From an uncultured Carboxylicivirga sp. (GTDB lineage: Bacteria > Bacteroidota > Bacteroidia > Bacteroidales > Marinilabiliaceae), in NCBI RefSeq assembly GCF_963674565.1, contig NZ_OY771430.1:62001-126000 (forward strand): a stretch of 64,000 nt of DNA. Reading direction: 5' to 3'. Below are positions 34,799 through 43,637 of the stretch, one piece after another. Each line of letters opens with the position of its first letter. Position 1 is the stretch's first letter. A program made the translations under genes and the position numbers. The notes below the pieces were generated by a model. The model made no database searches. It worked only from the letters and a program-made list of their open reading frames with translations, and was not told the DNA's origin.

Positions 34799-35521
34799 TT
34801 ATTTTTCTTCGTTATCAAATTCAAATGTAAATGTAACATTGGGATATTCAGGGTAAAGATGTTTTTGTGTAAATTCATCAATGGCTTTTACATGAGAGAA
34901 TAAGTCAGTAGAAGGTTTTCCTCCAAACCGAGAAATATTGATAATAAATTCGAAATGAAGTTTAATGTGATTTTTTACATTGTTAACAGTATCAAAAATA
35001 AGGCGTTGGATATCGTAAATCAATCGTTCTTCATCCATGTGGCCAATGAAAAATACAATGCTTTTGCCTCCTTTAATTTCTTTATCCGTTTCCATCGCAT
35101 TGCATGAACTTTCTTCCTTTAGAGGAGCATTAATCTGATAAAAGATATTGTCCTCAATATTACTGAATTGAAGAGATTCGATGGGCTGAATGGTCTCTTG
35201 ATTGATAATCTGATAGAATACCAAACCCTTTTCTAATATTGAATGATAACCTTTGTAAAGTACATATGTAAGCTTTTGTCCCTTTACATCCATGGTGGCA
35301 ATATCAGTCATAACAAAAGCATGCGAAGGGGTTTTTGTAAGAGTGGCATTTACAAATTCGTTACTAAAAGCAGTCATTTCAACCTCCTGCACAATTGAAT
35401 CATTGTTTTTTATAAACATGTAATTGGGCGATTTTAAAAGCTTATCTGTACTAGCCAAAAGAGTTAAGTTGGTTTCCTTGATTAAAGAAATTAATGAGTA
35501 TGCCGCTTTTAAATATTCCAT
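34799..35521 (-). CDS. Hypothetical protein, about 240 aa, no recognised domain
   Basis: I do not recognise this protein. The ATG at 35521 (MEYLKAAYSLISLIKETN) is chosen over an in-frame start at 35578. There is no signal peptide or membrane segment. The sequence is mixed alpha/beta with repeated negatively charged stretches and a C-terminal half that opens IVFFIGHMDEERLIYDIQRL and ends in an acidic tail. It is separated from the repeat-protein operon by 199 bases. It lies head to head with the secreted peptidase gene over a 499-base gap. It is a real gene by coding character, but its role is unknown. Confidence 0.6.
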   Translation of the reverse strand: MEYLKAAYSLISLIKETNLTLLASTDKLLKSPNYMFIKNNDSIVQEVEMTAFSNEFVNATLTKTPSHAFVMTDIATMDVKGQKLTYVLYKGYHSILEKGLVFYQIINQETIQPIESLQFSNIEDNIFYQINAPLKEESSCNAMETDKEIKGGKSIVFFIGHMDEERLIYDIQRLIFDTVNNVKNHIKLHFEFIINISRFGGKPSTDLFSHVKAIDEFTQKHLYPEYPNVTFTFEFDNEEK

Positions 35522-36020
35522 GTTGTATCGCTTGTAAACTTTACAAGTCAAAATTAAAGAATAATTATTCTTTAGCAATAAAATGTAAGATAGAATGTTT
35601 CTAAAATGACAATCTGTAAAATTATAGAGTAATAAATAAATTAATTGTTATTTGATGTTGGTGTGGTTGCCATTTTAAAAATGGTATACAATCTCAATGA
35701 TGATTAATTTATATGTTTCCATTGATGAGAATGTAACAGTATTAGTCCTTGTTTTTGTATTGCTTTACATCAAAGGAAAGAATTACTGTAGTTATAAATG
35801 GTTCATTATGAAATAAAACAATGGAGATGTGTTAATAGGTTCACCATTTAATTGTTACATGAATTTTTTATTTCATCGGCTTTAGTTTTTAAGCTTACTA
35901 AACATGTGTGCTAGTAAAATAATAATATGTGATATAGTCTGACGCATTTCAGTACATAGTTTTGAAACTGAATCTACAATCTATTAAATCAGTTTTCTTA
36001 ACTACTAAATCTATGTAAAA
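35522..36020. promoter_or_regulatory. Divergent intergenic region with a -7 box for the secreted peptidase gene
   Basis: These 499 AT-rich bases contain no gene. A TAGTTTTG (TAnnTTTG) box on the plus strand lies at 35957-35964, giving a leader of about 50 bases for the gene at 36021. A matching -33 element is not evident. No hairpins with T-runs, tRNA-like or repeat structures were noticed in the remainder. Confidence 0.45.
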
Positions 36021-38570
36021 ATGAAGCTAAAAAGTACTCTTTTTAATCTATTCTTATTTTTCTTGTTTCTTTGGTCGCAAAGTTCCCAAGCACAAACAAT
36101 AACTAACCGAGCTTTGGAAGCAACTGTTTCCACTTCGCATGTATCGCCGTGGGAAACTTTAGGTGCAGTTAATGATGATGTTTCATCAACTAGTTCAACT
36201 GTAAAGCCTGCTGCAGGAGCTTATGGTAACTGGAATGGTGAATATTTTTATAACACCTATAATTGGGTGCAGTATGAGTGGCCAACAGCAATTAATATTG
36301 AATCCACTTCGGTGTTTTGGTGGTCTGATGGAGGTGGAATTTCTCAGCCAACTGATGCATATATTGAATACTGGAATGGTGTAAGCTGGATAAATGCCGG
36401 TCAGATTGGAATTGATCTGAATATCAATAATTCTCTTTTGATGGGAGTTTGGGCGAATAAAATTCGTATTACCATGAAAAGTAATACTTCTACAGGTATT
36501 ATTGAATGGCAGGTGTTGGCCTCTGATGAAACTCCTTGTGCAGCTTCTGAAATTATTGCTTCAGTACAGGTGAATGATGGCGAACCTTCGCAACTTTCAA
36601 ATATTATAGTAACAGTTGGTGAGAATGTTACCATTACAGCTCAGGTTGCAGAAGGAGCTGAATTATATTGGTTTGGTCCTGATGATTTTACAGCTTCTGG
36701 TATCGATAATATCTATCTGGAGAATGTAGAATTGAATCAGTCGGGAGGATATGAGATTGTGTGTATTAATGATTGCGGGGGATATTCTCAGAGCCGACTT
36801 AATCTTACGGTAAGTTCAGGTAATAATGGTTCGGCTTACAATTGGCCGGCTTATGATCCACCCATTTATTATGATTTTAAAGATGAATATCCTGAATTGG
36901 AAATGCCTACCCAAGATTTGGATGATTGTGCAAATGTTGCGGGTCGTCAGTCTTCAGGATGGTGGACATTTGTTTGGGGACCTAATGCCCGTGATGAAAT
37001 TACAGAAGCAGCTATTACTCCAATGTTAGATCGATTTAATCAGGATTTTGCTTATTTCAGGGATGTGATGGGATGGCCACCTGATAAAAGGGCAAAAAAC
37101 GGATATAGAAGTGCGATCTATCTTTTCGGATCTGGTTTATGTACAGATAATGCCGATAATACAGCTTTAGGTGGCTGGATGGGAAGTATCGATTATCAAG
37201 GACAAAGTTGGCCAATGGTTTTAGCCTCTTATTATCCGGTTTACTCATTCGATCCAGCATGTACTTACGGAGATCGTGAGGGACAAATGGGTGCAATGAT
37301 ACACGAAGGAATTCATTCAGTGTTGGCTGATTTGCCTGGAGCTAAAAATGCAGCATGGTTTCACGAGGGTGGAAATACCTGGTTGCAGCAAGAAATGGAA
37401 TCACAGAAGTCCGGCGATTATTCGTCAATGGGATTCTTGAATGCAGGAGCCTTAATTGCACCATTTATGCCTATTGAGTGCTATACTGGCTGGCTGCAGG
37501 ATGATAGTTTTGGTGGACCTTCGGCTGAAGGAGTGAATATGTTTGACGGAGATCAGCAAATTTGTACTTGGCGTAACTTGTTAGGTGGTAATCAATATGG
37601 AAACCTGTTTCCGGTAATTTTCAGTCAGATTTTTGGTGATCATAGTGTAGCCTGGATATGGAGATACTGTGAGAATAGGGTTTTAGAGGGGATAGCTGAT
37701 ACCTTAGGTGAATATCAAACAAGGCGATTGATAATGGAATATAGGGCTAAACAGGCAATGCTGGATATAGGCCCATGGTCGGGAGCTTGTCGTAATTTGC
37801 TGGACGTAAATTTTGGAGGTAGTATACATGCCGAATGGCAACCTTCCTGGTTAAATCCTGAAGTTTGGTATGCAACACCATATGCTAAAACATCAGACGA
37901 TGGTACCGGATTACTGACACCTGAATACAGAACTACTCCAGGATGGTCGGGTGCCAATCAAATTCCTTTAATTGTAAATGCAGATAAAGTTACAGTCGAT
38001 TTTAGACCAATAGGTAATAATATGAGTTGTCAACTGTGTTACAGAGCTAATGATGGGTCGGTTGTGTATGGAGAACCTGTATTTGGTGGGGAATGTACAT
38101 TAAATATTGACAAGCCTGCAGCTAATGATGTTGTTTTTGCTGTGATTTGTAATACGGATTATATTTACGAAGGAGAGCAAACCCGAAAAGCACATTTCGA
38201 TTATCGATTGAAACTTGTTGATGGAATAAAAGAAAGAGGTCACTGGAATGTTCGCTGGTATCAATGGGATGAGATTTTATCAAACATTACGCTCCCAACT
38301 TCCATTGAGAAGAATACAAAGGTTAGTCAAAATCTATCTGTTTATCCAAATCCTGCTATATCTGGGGATGAGGTGAAAATCACTTTTAGCAACGAAGAAG
38401 GGAGGGATGTTTATCTGAATGTGTACAGTATAGGTGGACGCTTAATAATAAGTACCAAAACAAAAAGTTCAGAATTGAAATTTAATAGTTCCACTTTGGG
38501 AAAAGGAATTTATATTCTTTCAGTTAGCTCTGCCGAAGTGAGTGATACATATAAATTAATAATCCAATAA
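36021..38570 (+). CDS. T9SS-exported putative zinc metallopeptidase (DUF6055-like)
   Basis: This is a multi-domain extracellular protein. After a signal peptide (MKLKSTLFNLFLFFLFLWSQ, cut after about residue 24) comes an F5/8C-like beta-sandwich, about 27-170 (VQYEWPTAINIESTSVFWWS, DAYIEYWNGVSWINAG). An Ig-like segment follows at about 175-265, then a catalytic domain at about 275-680. That domain has MIHEGIHSVLADLPGAKNAA and, just after, WFHEGGNTWLQQE, which looks like an H-E-x-x-H gluzincin site with a downstream Glu ligand. The last 75 residues are a type A T9SS sorting domain (SVYPNPAISGDEV, GKGIYILSV). It resembles DUF6055 proteins; the substrate is unknown, and the F5/8C-like domain suggests glycan binding. 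Confidence 0.75.
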   Translation: MKLKSTLFNLFLFFLFLWSQSSQAQTITNRALEATVSTSHVSPWETLGAVNDDVSSTSSTVKPAAGAYGNWNGEYFYNTYNWVQYEWPTAINIESTSVFWWSDGGGISQPTDAYIEYWNGVSWINAGQIGIDLNINNSLLMGVWANKIRITMKSNTSTGIIEWQVLASDETPCAASEIIASVQVNDGEPSQLSNIIVTVGENVTITAQVAEGAELYWFGPDDFTASGIDNIYLENVELNQSGGYEIVCINDCGGYSQSRLNLTVSSGNNGSAYNWPAYDPPIYYDFKDEYPELEMPTQDLDDCANVAGRQSSGWWTFVWGPNARDEITEAAITPMLDRFNQDFAYFRDVMGWPPDKRAKNGYRSAIYLFGSGLCTDNADNTALGGWMGSIDYQGQSWPMVLASYYPVYSFDPACTYGDREGQMGAMIHEGIHSVLADLPGAKNAAWFHEGGNTWLQQEMESQKSGDYSSMGFLNAGALIAPFMPIECYTGWLQDDSFGGPSAEGVNMFDGDQQICTWRNLLGGNQYGNLFPVIFSQIFGDHSVAWIWRYCENRVLEGIADTLGEYQTRRLIMEYRAKQAMLDIGPWSGACRNLLDVNFGGSIHAEWQPSWLNPEVWYATPYAKTSDDGTGLLTPEYRTTPGWSGANQIPLIVNADKVTVDFRPIGNNMSCQLCYRANDGSVVYGEPVFGGECTLNIDKPAANDVVFAVICNTDYIYEGEQTRKAHFDYRLKLVDGIKERGHWNVRWYQWDEILSNITLPTSIEKNTKVSQNLSVYPNPAISGDEVKITFSNEEGRDVYLNVYSIGGRLIISTKTKSSELKFNSSTLGKGIYILSVSSAEVSDTYKLIIQ

Positions 38571-38627
38571 AGAATTTAATTCCTGCATATTAAGAATTAC
38601 CTTCAATAATTAAGAATGAAAAATATT

Positions 38628-38666
38628 AAAAAAGCTGCCTTCAGATAATATGAGGCAGCTTTTTTG
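38628..38666. terminator. Bidirectional terminator between convergent genes
   Basis: AAAAAGCTGCC (from about 38629) and GGCAGCTTTTT (38654-38664) form a stem that extends with TCA/TGA around a loop. It has A-runs on one side and T-runs on the other. It can terminate both the peptidase gene (+) and the aldo/keto reductase gene (-). Confidence 0.85.
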
Positions 38667-38679
38667 ATTTTAATTCGAA

Positions 38680-39678
38680 TTATGCCCAAACGGGTTTTGA
38701 TATTGTCTCAATCTTTTCAAGTTCTTCGGCTGTAAACTCAATATTGTTTAAAGCAGCCAGGTTATTGTCTAATTGATTGGTAGATGAAGCTCCAACAAGC
38801 ACTGATGTAACTGTTTTATGACTCAATAACCAGGCAATAGCCATTTGTGCCAACGATTGTCCTCGTTGTAGAGCCATTTCATTAAGTTCCGTAATGGCTT
38901 TACGTTTTACATCGGTTAGCATTGATTCTTTCAAAAAATGGGCTTTAGCCATTCTTGAATCTTCAGGTATTCCTTTCAGGTAACGGTCTGTCAGCAGGCC
39001 TTGTGCTAAAGGTGAGAACGGAATACAGCCAATTCCTCTCTTATCCAACACATCCAGTAATCCGCCTTCAACCCATCGATCAAAAATGTGATATCGCGGT
39101 TGATGTATTAAACATGGGGTACCTAAATCACGCAATATCGATTCTGCTTTTTGTGTTTGTTCAGCCGTGTAATTGGATAAACCTACATATAAAGCCTTAC
39201 CCTGACGAACAATTAAATCAAGTGCAGCCATGGTTTCTTCCAACGGAGTGTCTGGATCGGGACGATGGTGATAAAAAATATCAACATATTCCAATCCCAT
39301 TCTTTTCAGGCTTTGGTTCAGACTGGCAATCAGGTTTTTCTTTGACCCCCATTCTCCATATGGTCCTTCCCACATGTAATATCCGGCTTTGGATGAAATT
39401 ACCAGTTCGTCGCGATAACTGCCTAAATCACTTTTTAATACACGGCCAAGTGTTTCTTCGGCCGAACCTGGTTGAGGTCCGTAATTATTGGCGAGATCGA
39501 AATGAGTCACACCGTTGTCGAATGCATGAAGCAGGATGGATCGCGAGTTATCAAAAACATCGGCAGATCCGAAATTATGCCACAAACCCAATGATAAGGC
39601 GGGTAATTTCAAACCACTTCGTCCGCAACGATTATAAATCATTGTTTCATATCTATTGTTAGCTGCTATGTAGTTCAT
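38680..39678 (-). CDS. Aldo/keto reductase, YghZ/GpR (L-glyceraldehyde 3-phosphate reductase) type
   Basis: This is a cytosolic NADPH-dependent oxidoreductase with an (alpha/beta)8 fold. The N-terminus MIYNRCGRSGLKLPALSLGL followed by WHNFG is diagnostic for the YghZ subgroup. Catalytic Asp/Tyr/Lys/His appear in FDLANNYGP, ISSKAGYY and DIFYHHRPDPDTPLEE. The cofactor-binding end is VTSVLVGASSTNQLDNNLAA. The length of 332 aa is usual. YghZ homologues reduce L-glyceraldehyde 3-phosphate and methylglyoxal and are thought to detoxify reactive carbonyls; the physiological substrate here is inferred. It is monocistronic. Confidence 0.9.
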   Translation of the reverse strand: MNYIAANNRYETMIYNRCGRSGLKLPALSLGLWHNFGSADVFDNSRSILLHAFDNGVTHFDLANNYGPQPGSAEETLGRVLKSDLGSYRDELVISSKAGYYMWEGPYGEWGSKKNLIASLNQSLKRMGLEYVDIFYHHRPDPDTPLEETMAALDLIVRQGKALYVGLSNYTAEQTQKAESILRDLGTPCLIHQPRYHIFDRWVEGGLLDVLDKRGIGCIPFSPLAQGLLTDRYLKGIPEDSRMAKAHFLKESMLTDVKRKAITELNEMALQRGQSLAQMAIAWLLSHKTVTSVLVGASSTNQLDNNLAALNNIEFTAEELEKIETISKPVWA

Positions 39679-39685
39679 TTTGTAT

Positions 39686-40966
39686 TTATTGAGTTAGAAA
39701 TTTTATCATTTTATCGCCTGCAATTTTGCAGACTTCACAAAAACCTTTGGCTTCATTTGATTTCATCCTACAGTTGATGGCTGGTCGATAAACACCTTTT
39801 GAAACATAACCGCCTCCTTCAAAAACACCGGTTGTATTTTCAAATTCTGAATCGGCCGGCGTCGGCACAGGAGTATGAGATGAAAGCATTGATTGCCATT
39901 TCGAATTAAAATCAATTAATGTAGTAATGTTGGGTTGCCAGGGTTCTACTTTCAGGTTGAAGAAATCCTGATACGCTACATCTGATGTGTAATATTCATC
40001 AGCCAGACCAAACAGGCCATGTCCTATTTCATGAATCATTACTTCGTGAGCCAGATAATGATCTGATGTTCCTAAAGAGAAATGGTTATAAATACCGCCT
40101 CCTCCATATCGTTTCGAATTGACCAGAACCACAATGTGGTCATAAGGGGCTTCTGCTGCAATATCACGAATTGCTTTTACATTTGTCGACTCCAGGTATC
40201 TGTCAACATAAAAGGTGTTGAACGCAGACTGAACAGCAGTTTCTTTCCAAACACCTTTTTCGGGTTCGCTAGGGCCACTTTCCTGAGAAGGCGAACAAAC
40301 TGCCCAAAAGTTAAACTTTTCTTTATTCTCAAGATAAGGAGACTGTTTCAATAGATAATCAGCATGTTTTTTTACATCCTTTTTGAATTTCTCCATTTCA
40401 TCTGCCTGATATCCTTCAGCGATAAATAAAAGATCTACCATTTGATCGGAAGCACCGTTGTTGATGATCTGAGTGACTTCGTATTTCCCGGTTTGTGTTT
40501 GTCTGATATTCACATCCGACGGATTAATCTTCTGGGTCAACATTGTTGAAAAGCTGCCATCCCGGTGACGTTCATTCAAAACAAATGTGAATTCATTTTT
40601 GGGATATGGAAAAGTGACAGTTTGGTAAAAAGCTTTGTTCATATATTTGGCCTCTTCAGTACTGCGCCATTCTTCAAACAGAGTACAGAAACCTTTTGAA
40701 AACAAGGTGTCGCTTGTGTTTTCATCGATAATGAAAAAGCGATATTCTCCATAATTGAACTGATCTTTCAGATTGATCTTAGAACCGCCCCAGTAGGGTT
40801 CTTTCTTTAGTTCGGTTATATATACCGTTTGATTTTGTTTATTACCGGCAAGTATTAAATCAATTCGCATTGATTGATCTTCAAAATGTTTATCAAAAAA
40901 GGATTGAGCTGTTAAACAGCTTGTCATTCCAAAAAAGATAATGATATTTACTAATAGTTTTTGCAT
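39686..40966 (-). CDS. Secreted M64-family (IgA peptidase-like) metallopeptidase
   Basis: This exported zinc peptidase has a signal peptide (MQKLLVNIIIFFGMTSCLTA). An N-terminal beta-domain (about 30-150) is followed by an M64 catalytic domain opening VDLLFIAEGYQADEMEKFKK. The zinc site is HEIGHGLFGLADEYY, and the Met-turn region is near NCRMKSNEAKGFCEVC. The second 'SC' in the signal (MTSCLTA) could make it a lipoprotein, but the context is not a clean lipobox. M64 is named after a Clostridium enzyme that cleaves IgA. Environmental Bacteroidota carry many homologues with no such role, so specificity should not be inferred. It lies 7 bases from the aldo/keto reductase start. Confidence 0.88.
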   Translation of the reverse strand: MQKLLVNIIIFFGMTSCLTAQSFFDKHFEDQSMRIDLILAGNKQNQTVYITELKKEPYWGGSKINLKDQFNYGEYRFFIIDENTSDTLFSKGFCTLFEEWRSTEEAKYMNKAFYQTVTFPYPKNEFTFVLNERHRDGSFSTMLTQKINPSDVNIRQTQTGKYEVTQIINNGASDQMVDLLFIAEGYQADEMEKFKKDVKKHADYLLKQSPYLENKEKFNFWAVCSPSQESGPSEPEKGVWKETAVQSAFNTFYVDRYLESTNVKAIRDIAAEAPYDHIVVLVNSKRYGGGGIYNHFSLGTSDHYLAHEVMIHEIGHGLFGLADEYYTSDVAYQDFFNLKVEPWQPNITTLIDFNSKWQSMLSSHTPVPTPADSEFENTTGVFEGGGYVSKGVYRPAINCRMKSNEAKGFCEVCKIAGDKMIKFLTQ

Positions 40967-41035
40967 TGATCTATTTTTATCAGAAATTTTAAAAATACAG
41001 TTTTAAACCATAAATCAAGAATAAAAGACTAAATA

Positions 41036-42319
41036 ATGGAAGCGACAGAAACGCAAGGAACCATCGAATTTGATAATATAATTAATAGTTGGATTGATAA
41101 GTATTTTACCAGTTTGGGATTATCGGATACGTCCGGATTACTTCTGAAAGTTATAGTATTGGCAGTTATTGTATTGTTGATCAGTTACCTGGTTAATAAG
41201 CTTACCAAATATTACATTATTAAGGCCATTGAAAGAATTATTAGAAAGACCAAATCGAAGAATGATGATTTTTTTGTGGATCGACAGGTTTTTCAACGAT
41301 TATCTCATTTGGCTCCTGCATTTGTATTGTATGTTTTTAATGGTATTGTTTTCAATGATTTTCCGCAGATAGGTGAGTTAGTTCATAAAGGAATTATGAT
41401 TTACCTGGTTCTGGTTTTTGTGTGGAGTCTGACAGCATTTTTCAGTGCTATCATGGATATTTATGAATCTCATGATTACGCTCAGGAAAGACCGATTAAA
41501 GGATACATTCAGGTAGCCCAGATTATAGGATACTTTATTGGTGTATTGGTTGTGGTGTCCATTGTTTTCAATGTTAAGCTGGGAGCCTTATTTACTGGTT
41601 TAGGTGCAATTGCAGCAGTGTTATTATTGATATTTAAAGATACAATCCTGGGATTAGTAGCCAGTGTTCAACTTTCTGCTTACAAGATGGTCAGGGTAGG
41701 TGACTGGGTAAGTATGCCCTCTCATAATGCCGATGGAACTGTGTTGGATATCTCACTAAATACAGTGAAAATCCAAAACTGGGATAAGACAATCACAACA
41801 ATTCCTACCTATGAAATGGTTTCGCATCCTTTTATGAACTGGAAAGGAATGGAAGATTCTGGTGGTCGCCGGATTAAACGTGCTGTAAATATTGATATGA
41901 GCAGTGTTAAATTTTGTTCTAAAGAAATGTTGGATCGATTTAAAAAAATTCACTTTCTAAAGGAATATATTGAATTAAAACAGGAAGAGATTGAAAATTA
42001 TAACAAAGAGAACAAAATTGACCAGAGTGTTTTAGTAAATGGCAGAAGACTAACCAATATCGGGCTATTCCGTAAATACCTTGAATCGTATTTGCATAAT
42101 CATCCGAAGATTCATAATGAAATGACATTTTTGGTTCGTCACCTGCAACCAACAGAAAAAGGTTTACCAGTTGAATTTTATGTATTTAGTAACGATCAGG
42201 CGTGGGCTAATTACGAATCCATACAAGCTGATATTATGGATCATATCTTGGCAGTTTTACCGGAATTTGAATTAAAAGTTTATCAATTTCCAAGTTCGGG
42301 AACGTTACCAATGAGTTAA
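41036..42319 (+). CDS. Mechanosensitive channel, MscS family (YbdG-like)
   Basis: This inner-membrane channel opens on membrane tension and protects against hypo-osmotic shock. About five helices are visible (LLLKVIVLAVIVLLISYLV, LAPAFVLYVFNGIVF, GIMIYLVLVFVWSLTAFF, VAQIIGYFIGVLVVVSIVF, then the pore helix LGALFTGLGAIAAVLLLIFK). They are followed by the MscS beta-domain (VRVGDWVSMPSHNADGTVLD, then ISLNTVKIQNWDKTITTIPT). The insertion in the C-terminal domain (about 290-345) and the 427 aa length resemble E. coli YbdG/MscM more than MscS. It is divergent from the M64 gene and is monocistronic. Confidence 0.93.
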   Translation: MEATETQGTIEFDNIINSWIDKYFTSLGLSDTSGLLLKVIVLAVIVLLISYLVNKLTKYYIIKAIERIIRKTKSKNDDFFVDRQVFQRLSHLAPAFVLYVFNGIVFNDFPQIGELVHKGIMIYLVLVFVWSLTAFFSAIMDIYESHDYAQERPIKGYIQVAQIIGYFIGVLVVVSIVFNVKLGALFTGLGAIAAVLLLIFKDTILGLVASVQLSAYKMVRVGDWVSMPSHNADGTVLDISLNTVKIQNWDKTITTIPTYEMVSHPFMNWKGMEDSGGRRIKRAVNIDMSSVKFCSKEMLDRFKKIHFLKEYIELKQEEIENYNKENKIDQSVLVNGRRLTNIGLFRKYLESYLHNHPKIHNEMTFLVRHLQPTEKGLPVEFYVFSNDQAWANYESIQADIMDHILAVLPEFELKVYQFPSSGTLPMS

Positions 42320-42570
42320 TGTTGATTTAAATAAGTAGTTATAAATTATCATTAGAGAATACTCTTTTTTTGCAATTGATTTATTAATATTTTGAAAAAG
42401 AGATCTTTGGTATAGGGTTGGCTGGTTATTATTTGTTACTGATGTTATGAAAGTAATTAAGATTTGAAACCAATTTCATTGGATATTAAATTTATATAGA
42501 TTATTTTCGTACCAAATTATCAATGAAAGTGTAATTTTATTTACAAATTCTAACAATTGTCATATTTAGT

Positions 42571-43035
42571 ATGGAGAGCAATTCACAAATCGATAGCTTA
42601 GACAAGAAGATTTTATCACTGATTACCAAGAATGCACGTATTCCATTTTTGGAAGTAGCCAGGGAATGTAAGGTATCAGGCGCCGCTATTCATCAGCGTA
42701 TTCAACGTTTAATGAATATGGGTGTGATTAAAGGTTCTGAGTTTATCATCAACCCAACAAAAATTGGATATCATACTTGTGCTTTTATGGGTATCTTTCT
42801 TAAAAAAGCAAGTTTGTTTGATAAAGTGGTGAAGATGTTGGAAGATATACCGCAAATTGTTGAGTGCCATTACACTACTGGTCAGTATGCTATCTTTATA
42901 AAAATTTACGCAAAAAGTAATGAGCATCTGAAAAGAATATTGCACGATAAATTGCAGTCGATTGCAGGTATTTCAGCTACTGAAACAATTATTTCTCTTG
43001 ATGAGAGTTTCAAACGTCAATTACCGATTGAATAA
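42571..43035 (+). CDS. Lrp/AsnC-family transcriptional regulator
   Basis: This is a feast/famine DNA-binding protein. An N-terminal helix-turn-helix lies at about residues 8-60 (LDKKILSLITKNARIPFLEV, ECKVSGAAIHQRIQRL). A RAM/AsnC effector domain lies at about 70-150 (TCAFMGIFLKKASLFDKVVK, ECHYTTGQYAIFIKIYAKSN). The length of 154 aa is normal. The preceding 250 bases hold no gene, and the gene has its own strong terminator. The effector is probably an amino acid; no amino-acid gene adjoins it, so the regulon cannot be inferred. Confidence 0.93.
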   Translation: MESNSQIDSLDKKILSLITKNARIPFLEVARECKVSGAAIHQRIQRLMNMGVIKGSEFIINPTKIGYHTCAFMGIFLKKASLFDKVVKMLEDIPQIVECHYTTGQYAIFIKIYAKSNEHLKRILHDKLQSIAGISATETIISLDESFKRQLPIE

Positions 43036-43058
43036 ATTGTAGTTTAAAATATATGAAG

Positions 43059-43084
43059 AACCCCGCTTATAGCGGGGTTTTTTT
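43059..43084 (+). terminator. Rho-independent terminator after the Lrp gene
   Basis: AACCCCGCT (43059-43067) pairs with AGCGGGGTT (43071-43079) across a TAT loop and is followed by a T-run to 43084. Confidence 0.92.
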
Positions 43085-43133
43085 ATAACATCCATTGGGC
43101 GTTTATAATATTGAAAAGTCCTTCGTTAAATTT

Positions 43134-43637
43134 TTAAAATGCTTTAGAAACATTAGAGTATATTTGCGATTCACGCACGCTGTCAAGTGTAATTTCTTCT
43201 TCTAGTAAAGGCCTCTCAAATCTTGCTTTGGGAACATTTAAATCAAGATGCGGTAGTGTATGATTAGTAGCTTTTACCTCAAATTCATCCTTTTCAATTA
43301 CTTTCTTTTCAATTAATAAAGGATGTGCTTCGAAAAAGTTAAATGTATTATTGCCCAGGTACAAATGTAAATCAAATCGTTGCATTAAAGGTATCTCGAA
43401 ATAAAAGGCAAATCTTTCATTAGGATCGTTCAAATGAATTCTTACACAATTTGTGGCTTTATTGATTGGGGAATATACTATTTCCCAGATCAATCGGGCT
43501 TCATCAATAAAAAATACCTGAAGCTTATTTAATAATCGTAAACGTGGTAACGCAATTGTTGCAAAATGAGGATCCTCTTTGTGTTGTTCGCAAAGTTGAT
43601 CAATGGCACTATCCGACAAGATTAATTTTTCAGACAT
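43134..43637 (-). CDS. Hypothetical protein, 167 aa, in the nucleotidase operon
   Basis: I do not recognise this protein. It is soluble with no export signal. An N-terminal helical part (DSAIDQLCEQHKEDPHFATI) leads into beta-strand-rich central and C-terminal regions (LQVFFIDEARLIWEIVYSPI, RFDLHLYLGNNTFNFFE). It overlaps the start of the metallophosphatase gene's 3' end by 8 bases, so it is translationally linked as the third gene of that operon. The product is probably cytoplasmic, whereas its two operon mates are exported. No function can be proposed. Confidence 0.65.
   Translation of the reverse strand: MSEKLILSDSAIDQLCEQHKEDPHFATIALPRLRLLNKLQVFFIDEARLIWEIVYSPINKATNCVRIHLNDPNERFAFYFEIPLMQRFDLHLYLGNNTFNFFEAHPLLIEKKVIEKDEFEVKATNHTLPHLDLNVPKARFERPLLEEEITLDSVRESQIYSNVSKAF

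Noticed and set aside
38955..39662. A 235-aa open frame on the plus strand opposite the aldo/keto reductase gene
   Set aside because: No protein-like motifs, and it mirrors the highly conserved reductase on the other strand; a shadow frame.
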